From positions 1 to 27,077 of the forward strand of contig CAYZTG010000011.1 in the NCBI GenBank assembly GCA_964481475.1: a DNA stretch of 27,077 nt. The letters are read 5' to 3'. Numbering within the stretch: the stretch's first letter is position 1; each line of letters begins with the position of its first letter. Source of the DNA: DUQU01 sp964481475. GTDB lineage: Bacteria > Bacillota_I > Bacilli_A > Acholeplasmatales > UBA5453. The position numbers were made by a program, and so were the translations under genes. This document shows, piece after piece, positions 14,830 to 22,755 of this stretch. Under the pieces are notes generated by a model. It was not told the origin of the DNA. It was given only the letters and a program-made list of their open reading frames with translations, and made no database searches.

Positions 14830-16205
14830 AAAAAGACAGCCATAATTACATAATAAAGCACAAATAATCCTGCTAAACCATACATAACAGGGTGTACATC
14901 CTTAAAGCGTTTTTTTGCTAAACTAGTTACTACATAAAAGACAATACCAAATGCAATACCATTTGTAATTGAGTAACTTAAAACCATTACCGCGATAGTT
15001 AAAAATGCAGTAATTGCCACTTCAGTTTTATCCCATTCAATATTTTTAAGTTGCATAGCCATTAAGACACCAACTAATACTAAAGCAGAAGCTGTTATAG
15101 CAGCATTACTGAAGATTTGGAAAATAGGGAACAATAAAATTGCAACAAAGAATAATAAACCAGTTACAACTGCACTTAAACCGGTTCTAGCCCCAGCGGC
15201 AATACCTGTGCTTGATTCAACATAAGTAGTAACAACTGGAGTACCTAACATATTACCGAAGATTGTCGCAACACTATCAACGATTAAACCACGTTCTAAA
15301 CCTTCCATTGATCCATCTTCTTTAATTAAACCAGCTGGACCTGCAGTAGCTAAGAAAGTTCCCATTGTATCAAACATATCTAAAAACGTAAATGAAATAA
15401 CAACTAAAATTAAATCAGGTTTTTGAAAAACAGTTTTAAAGCCCTCAATAAATCCTTTAGAAGTAATAGTAATATCTTTAAGACCAGTATAATCAAAACT
15501 ACCAATTGTTGGGAAGCCAAGATTTGGGAAAGCATATCCTAAAATTACTCCAATAACTGCAGTGGAAACAATAGAAGTGATTATTGTAAATTTAAAATTC
15601 ATAGTGTGGAGTATTAATGCTAAGGTGATTCCAAATAGTGCTAGTAATGTAACGGGATTTTTGAAATTTGTAAGAGTAACTAATGTTGCTGGATTACCTT
15701 CAATTATTCCCGCACCTTGTAAGCCGATGAAAGCGATGAAAAAGCCAATCCCAGACCCAATTGCTAATCTTAAGTTAGCAGGAATTGCTTCCATAATAAC
15801 TTTTCTAGCTTTTGTAATAGAAAGAATTAAAAATAAGACACCACCAATAATACCAGCGGCTAAAGCTTCTTGCCAAGTATAACCTAAACCAATAACAACA
15901 GTGAAAGCGAAAAAGGCGTTTGTACCCATCCCAGGTGCTAATCCAAAGGGCATTTTAGCGAAAAGCCCCATAAAAATTGTGGCAGCACCAGCAATAATAG
16001 CTGTCGCTAAGAAAACGCCACCAACTGGCATTCCAGTAGAACTCAAAATGTTTGGGTTAACTGCCAAAATGTACACCATTGCTAAAAATGTAACTAATCC
16101 ACCAATAAATTCACCCTTAAATGATGAACCTCTCTCAGTAATTTTGAAAAAATTATCAACTTTGTTTTTAAAGCCTACATTTTTTCCATTGTTTTCTTTT
16201 TGCAT
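14826..16205 (-). CDS. AzgA/PbuG-type guanine-hypoxanthine permease
   Basis: 459 residues from the ATG at 16205. A longer frame (to 16259) would be translated from the terminator hairpin and lacks a ribosome site, while AAGGAGG lies at 16211-16217. About 12-13 hydrophobic segments; family marks: GSSFKGEFIGGLVTFLAMVYI, NPNILSSTGMP, GLAPGMGTNAFFAFTVV, GLQGAGIIEGNP, SFTFLDMFDTMGTFL, and TTYVESSTGIAAGARTGL. Imports purine bases by H+ symport in homologues. The guanine-class riboswitch directly upstream supports guanine or hypoxanthine as substrate and predicts shut-off when purine base is plentiful. Confidence 0.94.
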   Translation of the reverse strand: MQKENNGKNVGFKNKVDNFFKITERGSSFKGEFIGGLVTFLAMVYILAVNPNILSSTGMPVGGVFLATAIIAGAATIFMGLFAKMPFGLAPGMGTNAFFAFTVVIGLGYTWQEALAAGIIGGVLFLILSITKARKVIMEAIPANLRLAIGSGIGFFIAFIGLQGAGIIEGNPATLVTLTNFKNPVTLLALFGITLALILHTMNFKFTIITSIVSTAVIGVILGYAFPNLGFPTIGSFDYTGLKDITITSKGFIEGFKTVFQKPDLILVVISFTFLDMFDTMGTFLATAGPAGLIKEDGSMEGLERGLIVDSVATIFGNMLGTPVVTTYVESSTGIAAGARTGLSAVVTGLLFFVAILLFPIFQIFSNAAITASALVLVGVLMAMQLKNIEWDKTEVAITAFLTIAVMVLSYSITNGIAFGIVFYVVTSLAKKRFKDVHPVMYGLAGLFVLYYVIMAVFL

Positions 16206-16229
16206 TTGTTCCTCCTTATAGATATTTTG

Positions 16230-16257
16230 CAAAATAAAAGCCACATGATGATGTGGC
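16230..16257 (-). terminator. Riboswitch-controlled intrinsic terminator
   Basis: On the minus strand GCCACAT-CATC-ATGTGGC (16257 to 16240) followed by TTTTATTTT. It lies between the aptamer and the ribosome site of the purine permease, so its formation would block the gene. Confidence 0.88.
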
Positions 16258-16282
16258 ATTAGAAAAACATACTAAAGATTAG

Positions 16283-16351
16283 GTCGTAGTCATAACATTT
16301 AAACGGTGTTATGGTAGAAACTCGGCCGCCACATCTAGCCCATTATACGAC
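16283..16351 (-). promoter_or_regulatory. Purine riboswitch, guanine class (aptamer)
   Basis: On the minus strand P1 is GTCGTA / TACGAC (16346-16351 with 16283-16288). The J1/2 TATAAT-like strand, the J2/3 core GTTTCTACC and the J3/1 GACTACGA are canonical. The base equivalent to position 74 is C (complement of 16289), which specifies guanine/hypoxanthine, and position 51 is U (complement of 16316), which argues against the 2'-deoxyguanosine variant. L2 is GATGTGG (usual GATATGG); P2 is weak (A-C mismatch next to the loop). P3 is a 7-bp CATAACA / TGTTATG with a 9-nt L3, CCGTTTAAA, longer than the usual CCGTAAA. Followed by a terminator, so it is an OFF switch. Confidence 0.93.
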
Positions 16352-16367
16352 TTCTAACTGAATTCAT

Positions 16368-16395
16368 ATTATCACAAATAAAAGATAAAAGTAAA
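16368..16395 (-). promoter_or_regulatory. Promoter of the riboswitch-purine permease transcript
   Basis: On the minus strand TTTACT (16390-16395), 16-nt spacer ending in TGT, then GATAAT (16368-16373). Start expected about 16361, ten bases before P1. Confidence 0.6.
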
Positions 16396-16417
16396 GTAAG
16401 TAATTCAAGTAATCATT

Positions 16418-16431
16418 TGAAAGCGATAACA
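16418..16431 (+). promoter_or_regulatory. Catabolite-responsive element (cre)-like site between the purine permease and V-ATPase promoters
   Basis: TGAAAGCGATAACA fits the 14-nt TGnAAnCGnTnnCA cre form at every fixed position. It is about 63 bases upstream of the expected permease start and about 88 upstream of the V-ATPase start, distances more in line with activation than with roadblock. No ccpA gene is in the window. Confidence 0.5.
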
Positions 16432-16497
16432 AATCAAGTAAAGACACAAAAATATCTAAAAATAAAGGTAATTTACATAGAGAATTTACATCGGATA

Positions 16498-16506
16498 TGA
16501 TACAAT
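16498..16506 (+). promoter_or_regulatory. Extended -10 promoter of the V-ATPase operon
   Basis: TGATACAAT at 16498-16506; -35 not clear. Start expected about 16513, very close to the first ribosome site. Confidence 0.5.
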
Positions 16507-16532
16507 AAAATAGTAAATGAGGTGGAATGGCT

Positions 16533-16838
16533 TTGAGTTTATTAGAAAAAATATTAAAAACAGAGGAAGAAGCACTTAATTTAAAAGAGCAAGCTCTTCT
16601 TAACAAAGAACAAGAACTTGAAAAAGCAAAAACTACAATAAAAAGATTTGAAGAAGACACTTTGAAGGAGACAAAAAAGATAGTAGAGTCTCTCTTAAAA
16701 GAAGAATCAGAAAAATTGAACAAACTACAAGAAAACTTCAATAATGAAATGAAAAGTGAACAACAAAAACTCATCGAAAACAGTAAAGAAAATGTTAACG
16801 AAGCATTAAACTTTTTAAATGGAGTGATTTATAAATGA
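16533..16838 (+). CDS. V-type ATPase peripheral-stalk subunit G/H (NtpF-like)
   Basis: 101 residues if started at TTG 16533. GAGGTGG (16519-16525) is seven bases before that TTG but only one base before the alternative ATG at 16527. The chain is almost entirely a charged coiled coil (EEEALNLKEQALLNKEQELE, then ETKKIVESLLKEESEKLNKL), the usual look of the G/H stalk partner of subunit E. Its short length matches NtpF of Enterococcus (about 107). First gene of the operon, overlapping the next by ATGA. Sequence is low in information, so the call leans on position. Confidence 0.85.
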   Translation: MSLLEKILKTEEEALNLKEQALLNKEQELEKAKTTIKRFEEDTLKETKKIVESLLKEESEKLNKLQENFNNEMKSEQQKLIENSKENVNEALNFLNGVIYK

Positions 16839-18745
16839 TTATTCCAGTTAAAAAAACTAGATTAGTTGTCTTAAATGATGATGTAAAGAAAGCATTAAAA
16901 CTTATTCAAAAAAAACAACTGCTAATGCTAATTGAAGAACAAAGTAGTGTAAAAGAAGATACTAATAATGTGGATAGATTAATTAGAGAAGTTGATGAAG
17001 CAATCAATTTTTTAGAGTCATACATGCCTAAAAAGAGTTTTTTCTATTATAAAGAAATAGCGCAAAATGTTTTTGATAATGAGAATAATCAAGTAGATGA
17101 CTTTTTAAAATATATAATTGATAAAAAAACATTAAACGAAAACTTCCAAAGTGAAATTAAAAACTTTAAAGAAGCAATCAACAATAATCTCCCCTTTAAA
17201 GAAATGCCTTTAAAAGTAAATTTAATGAAAAAAACAGAGTATGTTAACTTTTACACGGGTTTTGTTCATGAGAGCCTATTAGAAGAACTAAAATTATTCT
17301 TTGAAAATAATGAAGTAATATATGAACTATATGGTAAAGATAATCGCGGGCAAGCTTTGAGTTTCGTTTTACTTAAAGAAAAAGAATTATTATTAAATGA
17401 TATTGCTGAATTTGACTTTAAAGAATTTACTCTTCCTGACACTAATTATTTAATCAATGATTATTTAATATCTTTAGAAGAAGAATTAACTGATTTTGAA
17501 CAAGCCTTAAAAAATAATGAAAACAGTATTAAAGATGCTGCAAAAGACATTGATTTATTATATGTTTATGCAGATCAATTAAGAACGAAAAAAAGGTTAA
17601 AAGAAGCACCAGTAATTAAAACAAAAGAAACAACCATTATTTCAGGTTGGATGAGAGAAGATAAAGAAGAGTTATTTGAAAATTTACTTAAACAAAATTT
17701 GAAGTTTTATGAAGTTGAATACTTAGAGCCGGCACCTAACGAAGTTGTGCCTACGGCAATTCAAAATAATAAGTTTGTGGAAAATTTTGAAACAATTACG
17801 GATTCTTATAATATCCCTAACCATAAAGAAATAGACCCCAACCCCTTAATGAGTATTTGGTATTTTCTTATCTTTGGTTTAATGATGGGTGATATCGGCT
17901 ATGGTTTAATAATGGTGATTGGCTTTGGTTTATTCTTAAAGTTTAAACGACCTAAAGGTGGTTTTAAACAATTAGTTACAGTCTTTTATTTTAGTGGTTA
18001 TATGACAATTATAGCAGGAATACTTTTTGGGAGTTTGTTTGGTGCAGACTTTGACATTGGGAAAATAATTGGCAATATCTTTAATCAAAACTGGTCATCA
18101 ACTTTACTATCACCAATGGAAGACCCATTAACAATGTTAATTATTTCCATTGGAATAGGAATTGTTCATATTATTAGTGGTTTGGTAATGAAAGTGATGT
18201 TATCGATTAAATTAAAAGAACCATTAACTGCATTTTCTGATGGAATTAGTTGGATTTTAATCTTAATCGGAGTTGTCTTTTTAGCTCTTTCAATGGTTAC
18301 TGAAATACCGAATACTATTGGAATAGTTTTAATGATAATAGGGGCTGCTTTAGTTTTCTTCCTTGCGGGAGGAAAAGAAAAAAATATTTTCAAAAGAGTA
18401 GTTAGCGGTTTAGGTGGTTTATATGGTGTAAGTGGTTATTTAAGTGATGTTTTAAGTTACTCAAGAATACTTGCCTTATCACTTTCTAGTGCTGTAATCG
18501 CCTTTACATTTAATTTATTAGCAGGCATGATTCAAAATGGAGTAATTGGATTTATAATTAGTTTAGTTATTTATTTGATTGGCCATATCTTCAACTTTGC
18601 AATGGGTTTACTTAGTGCATATATTCACGATTCCCGTTTGCAATACATTGAGTTTTTCAATAAGTTTTATATAGGTGAGGGCGTTAAGTTTGAACCTTTA
18701 CAAATAGAATTAAAATATATAGATGGATTAGTAATGGAGGAATAA
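16835..18745 (+). CDS. ntpI: V-type ATPase subunit I (a subunit, NtpI)
   Basis: 636 residues. The cytoplasmic N-terminal half has long helices (stator contact with E and G), the C-terminal half (from about 340) seven or eight membrane helices, starting after PNPLMSIWYFLIFGLMMGDI. The channel helices carry SYSRILALSLSSAV with Arg544 and HDSRLQYIEF with Arg601; the 57-residue distance agrees with the two essential arginines known in the Enterococcus subunit. It forms the ion half-channels against the K ring. GVSGYLSDVLSYSRIL is a good family signature. The next gene starts 3 bases after its stop, with GGAGG at the end of this gene. Confidence 0.95.
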   Translation: MIIPVKKTRLVVLNDDVKKALKLIQKKQLLMLIEEQSSVKEDTNNVDRLIREVDEAINFLESYMPKKSFFYYKEIAQNVFDNENNQVDDFLKYIIDKKTLNENFQSEIKNFKEAINNNLPFKEMPLKVNLMKKTEYVNFYTGFVHESLLEELKLFFENNEVIYELYGKDNRGQALSFVLLKEKELLLNDIAEFDFKEFTLPDTNYLINDYLISLEEELTDFEQALKNNENSIKDAAKDIDLLYVYADQLRTKKRLKEAPVIKTKETTIISGWMREDKEELFENLLKQNLKFYEVEYLEPAPNEVVPTAIQNNKFVENFETITDSYNIPNHKEIDPNPLMSIWYFLIFGLMMGDIGYGLIMVIGFGLFLKFKRPKGGFKQLVTVFYFSGYMTIIAGILFGSLFGADFDIGKIIGNIFNQNWSSTLLSPMEDPLTMLIISIGIGIVHIISGLVMKVMLSIKLKEPLTAFSDGISWILILIGVVFLALSMVTEIPNTIGIVLMIIGAALVFFLAGGKEKNIFKRVVSGLGGLYGVSGYLSDVLSYSRILALSLSSAVIAFTFNLLAGMIQNGVIGFIISLVIYLIGHIFNFAMGLLSAYIHDSRLQYIEFFNKFYIGEGVKFEPLQIELKYIDGLVMEE

Positions 18746-18748
18746 AAT

Positions 18749-19216
18749 ATGACATTTGGATTAATGATGGCTTTAGTAGGTATCGCAGTAGCCGCCGGGT
18801 TTGCCGGTGTAGGATCAGCAATGGGAGTAGGAATTGCTGGTAAAGCAGCTTCTGGTGTTCTATCAGAAAAACCAGAACTTTATGGAAAAATACTATTATT
18901 ACAAGCACTACCTGGAACACAAGGTATTTATGGCTTTTTAGTAGGAGTTTTAATGTTAAATCAAATTGGTTTATTAGGTGGTTCACCAGCAACGTTAACA
19001 GCGTTTGATGGCTTTGCTTATTTAGCAGCAGGGCTTCCAATAGCGATTACAGGCTTAATGAGTGGAATTTACCAAGGTAAAGCAGCAGCTGCAGCAATTT
19101 TAATGACTGCAAAAGATCCAAGCCTTTCAGTTAGAGGAATGGTAATGACTGCTTTAGTAGAAACATATGCGATTTTAGGTTTATTAGTGTCAATCTTAGT
19201 CTTATTTGCAATTTAA
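18749..19216 (+). CDS. ntpK: V-type ATPase proteolipid subunit K, with Na+-binding site
   Basis: 155 residues forming two helical hairpins (four membrane helices), as in the duplicated V-type ring subunit. Residues matching the Na+ site of the Enterococcus hirae K subunit are all present: Leu54, Thr57 and Gln58 in ALPGTQGIYGF, Gln109 in GIYQGKAAAAA, and the ion-carrying Glu138 in LVETYAILGLL (E. hirae Leu61, Thr64, Gln65, Gln110, Glu139). This strongly suggests a sodium-translocating rather than proton-translocating enzyme. One carboxylate per four-helix subunit, again as in E. hirae. Confidence 0.95.
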   Translation: MTFGLMMALVGIAVAAGFAGVGSAMGVGIAGKAASGVLSEKPELYGKILLLQALPGTQGIYGFLVGVLMLNQIGLLGGSPATLTAFDGFAYLAAGLPIAITGLMSGIYQGKAAAAAILMTAKDPSLSVRGMVMTALVETYAILGLLVSILVLFAI

Positions 19217-19218
19217 TT

Positions 19219-19833
19219 ATGAGTACAATTTTTGAAAAAATTACTTTAAAAGGAAAAGAAGCTGCCCAAGCAATTACTTTAGAAACACAAAAAGAAGTTA
19301 ATTTTTTGGTTAATAAAGCAAAAGATGTGGCCCTTTTAGAAAAAGAAAAGACAATTGAGAAAACAAAAACTAAAATTGCTTTAGAACTAGCTCAAAAAGA
19401 ACGAAGTTTAACTTTGGACAAAAGACAAGCTATTTTAAAACATAAAATTAGTTTAATTGATGAAGTAATTATTAAACAGTATGAAGCATTAAATTCTTTA
19501 ACTAAAACTGAATTATTAAAGTTTGCTTTAATACTTATTAAAAAAGAAAAATTATCAAATAAGCAAATAATGCAAGTTAATGAAAAAGATTATCATCGAT
19601 ATTTAGAAGCTTTTTCAACTAACAAAGAGGCTAATTTAGTAGTTTTAGATATTCTTAATAAGGCTTTAAATAATGAAGTTGAAATTAGTTTATCAAAAGA
19701 AGCAGCTAACATTAATGATGGTTTTTTAATTGTGGGCGAAAACTACGACTTAAACTTTTCTATCAAAAACTTTGTTGATCAATTAAGAAAACATTACGAA
19801 AAAGAAATATTTACAATATTGTTTGGAGAATAA
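19219..19833 (+). CDS. ntpE: V-type ATPase subunit E (peripheral stalk)
   Basis: 204 residues, the usual size. The N-terminal half is a long charged helix (KEKTIEKTKTKIALELAQKE, LDKRQAILKHKISLIDE) that pairs with the G/H subunit; the C-terminal half is a mixed domain ending NDGFLIVGENYDLNFSIKNF and DQLRKHYEKEIFTILFGE, which caps the A3B3 head. Starts 3 bases after the K stop with no strong ribosome site, so translation is likely coupled. Confidence 0.9.
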   Translation: MSTIFEKITLKGKEAAQAITLETQKEVNFLVNKAKDVALLEKEKTIEKTKTKIALELAQKERSLTLDKRQAILKHKISLIDEVIIKQYEALNSLTKTELLKFALILIKKEKLSNKQIMQVNEKDYHRYLEAFSTNKEANLVVLDILNKALNNEVEISLSKEAANINDGFLIVGENYDLNFSIKNFVDQLRKHYEKEIFTILFGE

Positions 19834-19834
19834 G

Positions 19835-20695
19835 ATGAGTTTTACTAGCGGTTATTTTAGTGCCAAAACCTTACTGAAAATTGAAGATTATAATAATTTA
19901 AGCAAACTTGATAGCGAGCAGTTTTTTAACTATTTAAGAACGCTAGGTTTTAGTACAAATAACGATATTGAAAATCTTTATCTAAACGAACACTTAAAAT
20001 TAAGAAGCGACTTGGAGAAATTTGCTAGTGAAGAAGTTAGAAATTTCTTTTATGTAAGTTATGACAGCTTAAATATTAAGCAAGTTTATAAAAGTATTAA
20101 AACAAATAAAAAGTATCTTTTTCATCCATTAGGAATAATTGGTGAAAATGCGATTTATAATGCTTTAAAACATCAAGACTATACTTTATTAAAGGAAGAA
20201 GATAAATTTATTTTTGATAATATTCATAGTAATCAACACTTAAATTTTAAAGAGATGAGTGACTTAATAGATAACTTAATAATTACTAAGAAAGCAATGT
20301 TTGCTAACACGAAAGAGTTAAAGACATACTTAAAGACAGAAGTAACGCTAACAAATATTTTAATTATTTTGCGAAGTATTAAATTAAACTTAAAAACACC
20401 TTTACTTCCAGGGGGATACTTTGAGTTAAGCGATGTTAAAGAAATTATCGAAAATGAAGAAAGATTTCAACATTACTTAAGTAAACTCTTTGTGGGCCAT
20501 TTAGAAAAACTTAGTTTGAATAATTTAGAAAAATTATTTATGGAATTAAAGGTAGCTTTTTATGAGATTATAAGACAAATAACTTATACAGAAGAAGGAA
20601 TTGTTTTAAGCTATGTCTATAAAAAGTTTATTGAATTAGAAAATCTTAAGAAACTTTATATTTATAAAAATATGGAGGAACTAATAATTTTATGA
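19835..20695 (+). CDS. ntpC: V-type ATPase subunit C (d subunit)
   Basis: 286 residues from the ATG at 19835, with GGAG eight bases before; an in-frame TTG 12 bases upstream is unlikely. It belongs to the V-ATPase C/d family by its helical make-up, by ELENLKKLYIYKNMEEL at the C-terminus (family pattern: acidic-EN/RNL-hydrophobic) and by its place between E and F. It is the socket that joins the central stalk to the K ring. About 40 residues shorter than the Enterococcus protein and diverged, so alone it would be a weak call. Confidence 0.85.
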   Translation: MSFTSGYFSAKTLLKIEDYNNLSKLDSEQFFNYLRTLGFSTNNDIENLYLNEHLKLRSDLEKFASEEVRNFFYVSYDSLNIKQVYKSIKTNKKYLFHPLGIIGENAIYNALKHQDYTLLKEEDKFIFDNIHSNQHLNFKEMSDLIDNLIITKKAMFANTKELKTYLKTEVTLTNILIILRSIKLNLKTPLLPGGYFELSDVKEIIENEERFQHYLSKLFVGHLEKLSLNNLEKLFMELKVAFYEIIRQITYTEEGIVLSYVYKKFIELENLKKLYIYKNMEELIIL

Positions 20696-20997
20696 AAACT
20701 ATTTATGCAATTGGTAATACACCTTCAGTAATGTTATTTCAAAGTGTGGGTATTGAAGCTTATGTTGTTAAAGATGAAACAACACTTAAAGAAAAGTTAG
20801 CAGAATTAAGTGATGCTAAAATAATTTTAATTTCAGAATCATTAAGTCCTTTCTTAGAAGAGCTTAATTATAAATTTTTAAACGAAACTTATCCAATAAT
20901 TTTATTATTACCGATGGAAGGCTATGAATCTAGTCTTGGTTTAGATAAGTTAAAAAAAGATGTGGAAAAAGCGATAGGAATCGCTTTATTGAGGTGA
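20692..20997 (+). CDS. V-type ATPase subunit F (central stalk, NtpG-like)
   Basis: 101 residues, standard for subunit F. Rossmann-like alternation: IYAIGNTPSVMLFQSVGIEA at the N-terminus, AKIILISESLSPFLEEL, YPIILLLPMEGYESSLGLDK and a C-terminal helix KDVEKAIGIALL. The family hallmark is the G-D/N-x-x-x-x-x-F...GI/GV pattern at the start. It binds subunit D in the rotating shaft and helps activate the motor. Named ntpG in Enterococcus. Overlaps subunit C by ATGA. Confidence 0.92.
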   Translation: MKTIYAIGNTPSVMLFQSVGIEAYVVKDETTLKEKLAELSDAKIILISESLSPFLEELNYKFLNETYPIILLLPMEGYESSLGLDKLKKDVEKAIGIALLR

Positions 20998-21001
20998 TAT
21001 T

Positions 21002-22753
21002 ATGGAAAAACACGGCACAATAATTAAAGTTTCAGGCCCATTAATAGTTGCTAAAGGAATGGAAGACGTTCAAGTTTATGATGTTGTTTTAGTAGGTAAA
21101 GAAAAATTAATTGGTGAAGTAATTGAGTTAAGGGGAGATCTAGCAAGTATTCAAGTTTATGAAGAAACAGCTGGAATTGGACCTGGAGAAGAAGTACATT
21201 ATACTAATGAACCTTTAAGCGTTACTTTAGGGCCAGGGCTAATTGAAGGTATTTTTGATGGAATATTAAGACCACTTAACGTTATTTATGAACAAGTTGG
21301 TGCTTACATACCAAGAGGAATTCAAGTTCCTGCTTTAAACTTAACTAAAAAATGGTTATTTAAACCACTTAAGAAGGTCGGCGATTTTGTTAAAGAGGGA
21401 GAAATAGTTGGTGTAGTTGAAGAGACCACTGTAGTAAACCACTATATTATGGTTCCGCCAAAATTCAGCGGTGAAATAACAATGATTAAAGAAGGGGAGT
21501 TTACTGTTAGTGAAGATGTCTTTGAACTAAATATTAATGGTACTAAGAAAGCTTTCCCAATGGCACAAAAATGGCCAGTTAGAAAGAAAAGACCTTATAT
21601 AGAAAAATTACCACCAAGAAAACCAATGATTACAGGACAAAGAGTTATCGATACTTTATTTCCTATCGCTACTGGAGGGATTGCGGCAATTCCAGGACCT
21701 TTTGGTAGTGGTAAAACAGTTGTTCAACATCAGTTAGCAAAATGGGCAGATGCTGAAATTATTGTTTATGTAGGATGTGGAGAAAGAGGAAACGAAATGA
21801 CTGACGTTTTAAGAGAGTTTCCTGAACTTAAAGATCCCAAAACTAATGAATCATTAATGAAAAGAACTGTTTTAATTGCTAATACATCAAATATGCCAGT
21901 TGCTGCTAGAGAAGCAAGTATTTATACTGGAATTACAATAGCTGAGTATTTTAGAGATATGGGCTATAAAGTAGCAATTATGGCAGATTCGACTTCTAGA
22001 TGGGCAGAAGCTTTAAGGGAAATGAGTTCAAGATTAGAAGAGATGCCAGGAGAAGAAGGTTATCCTGCTTACCTTTCAAGTAGACTAGCTGAGTTTTATG
22101 AAAGAGCTGGTTTAGTAAAAACATTATCAGGAAAAATTGGTGCAGTAACAGCGATTGGTGCAGTTTCTCCCCCAGGAGGAGATACTAGTGAACCTGTTTC
22201 TCAAGCGACATTAAGAATTGTAAAAGTGTTTTGGGGATTATCGGCTTCGCTCGCATACCGTAGACACTTTCCAGCAATTGACTGGTTAAAGAGTTATACA
22301 TTATATGATGATGTTATTTTTGAAGAATTAGATGATGAAATTATCGGTTGGTCAGATCAAGTAATTAAGACAATTACACTTTTACAAGAAGAGGCCAATT
22401 TAGAAGAAATTGTGAGACTTGTAGGAATAGATTCCTTATCGTTTGCTGATAGGCTTAAATTACTGACAACACAAATGATTAGAGAAGACTATCTCCATCA
22501 AAATGCTTTCCATGATGTTGATACATATAGTTCATTAAATAAGCAATTTCTATTACTTAAAATTATCTTAACATGGTATAAATTGGCATTAGAAGCGCTT
22601 CATCATGGCAAGAATTTCTATCAAATGGAAACTATGAAAATAAAAGAAGCAATTGGTCGATTTAAATATGTTGATGAAGAAGAAGTTAATAATAATTATC
22701 AAGTTGTTATAAATGAGATGGAAAAAGAATTTGCTAGTTTAGAAAGGGAATAA
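21002..22753 (+). CDS. ntpA: V-type ATPase catalytic subunit A
   Basis: 583 residues. Beta-barrel N-terminus (GTIIKVSGPLIVAKGM), the non-homologous insert typical of A subunits (IPRGIQVPALNLTKKW, GEIVGVVEETTVVNHYIMVP in pieces) and the nucleotide domain: P-loop GPFGSGKT (232-239, Lys238), GCGERGNEMTDVL with Glu261 and Arg262, and MADSTSRWAEALREMSSRL. These residue numbers are the same as in the Enterococcus hirae subunit. It hydrolyses, or makes, ATP. The ribosome site GAGGTGAT lies just before the ATG. Confidence 0.97.
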   Translation: MEKHGTIIKVSGPLIVAKGMEDVQVYDVVLVGKEKLIGEVIELRGDLASIQVYEETAGIGPGEEVHYTNEPLSVTLGPGLIEGIFDGILRPLNVIYEQVGAYIPRGIQVPALNLTKKWLFKPLKKVGDFVKEGEIVGVVEETTVVNHYIMVPPKFSGEITMIKEGEFTVSEDVFELNINGTKKAFPMAQKWPVRKKRPYIEKLPPRKPMITGQRVIDTLFPIATGGIAAIPGPFGSGKTVVQHQLAKWADAEIIVYVGCGERGNEMTDVLREFPELKDPKTNESLMKRTVLIANTSNMPVAAREASIYTGITIAEYFRDMGYKVAIMADSTSRWAEALREMSSRLEEMPGEEGYPAYLSSRLAEFYERAGLVKTLSGKIGAVTAIGAVSPPGGDTSEPVSQATLRIVKVFWGLSASLAYRRHFPAIDWLKSYTLYDDVIFEELDDEIIGWSDQVIKTITLLQEEANLEEIVRLVGIDSLSFADRLKLLTTQMIREDYLHQNAFHDVDTYSSLNKQFLLLKIILTWYKLALEALHHGKNFYQMETMKIKEAIGRFKYVDEEEVNNNYQVVINEMEKEFASLERE

Positions 22754-22755
22754 AA

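Noticed and set aside
15562..16221. Two 106-residue plus-strand ORFs (15562-15882, 15901-16221)
   Set aside because: Antisense to the purine permease, in which the minus-strand reading has clear family motifs; no ribosome sites.
16206..16259. N-terminal extension of the purine permease (MPHHHVAF...)
   Set aside because: It is the translated riboswitch terminator hairpin; the strong ribosome site supports the start at 16205.
16283..16351. 2'-deoxyguanosine-type riboswitch
   Set aside because: The variant has C at position 51; here J2/3 is the standard GTTTCTACC with U51.
18684..19040. 118-residue minus-strand ORF
   Set aside because: Lies opposite the end of ntpI and most of ntpK; leucine-rich shadow of the proteolipid gene.
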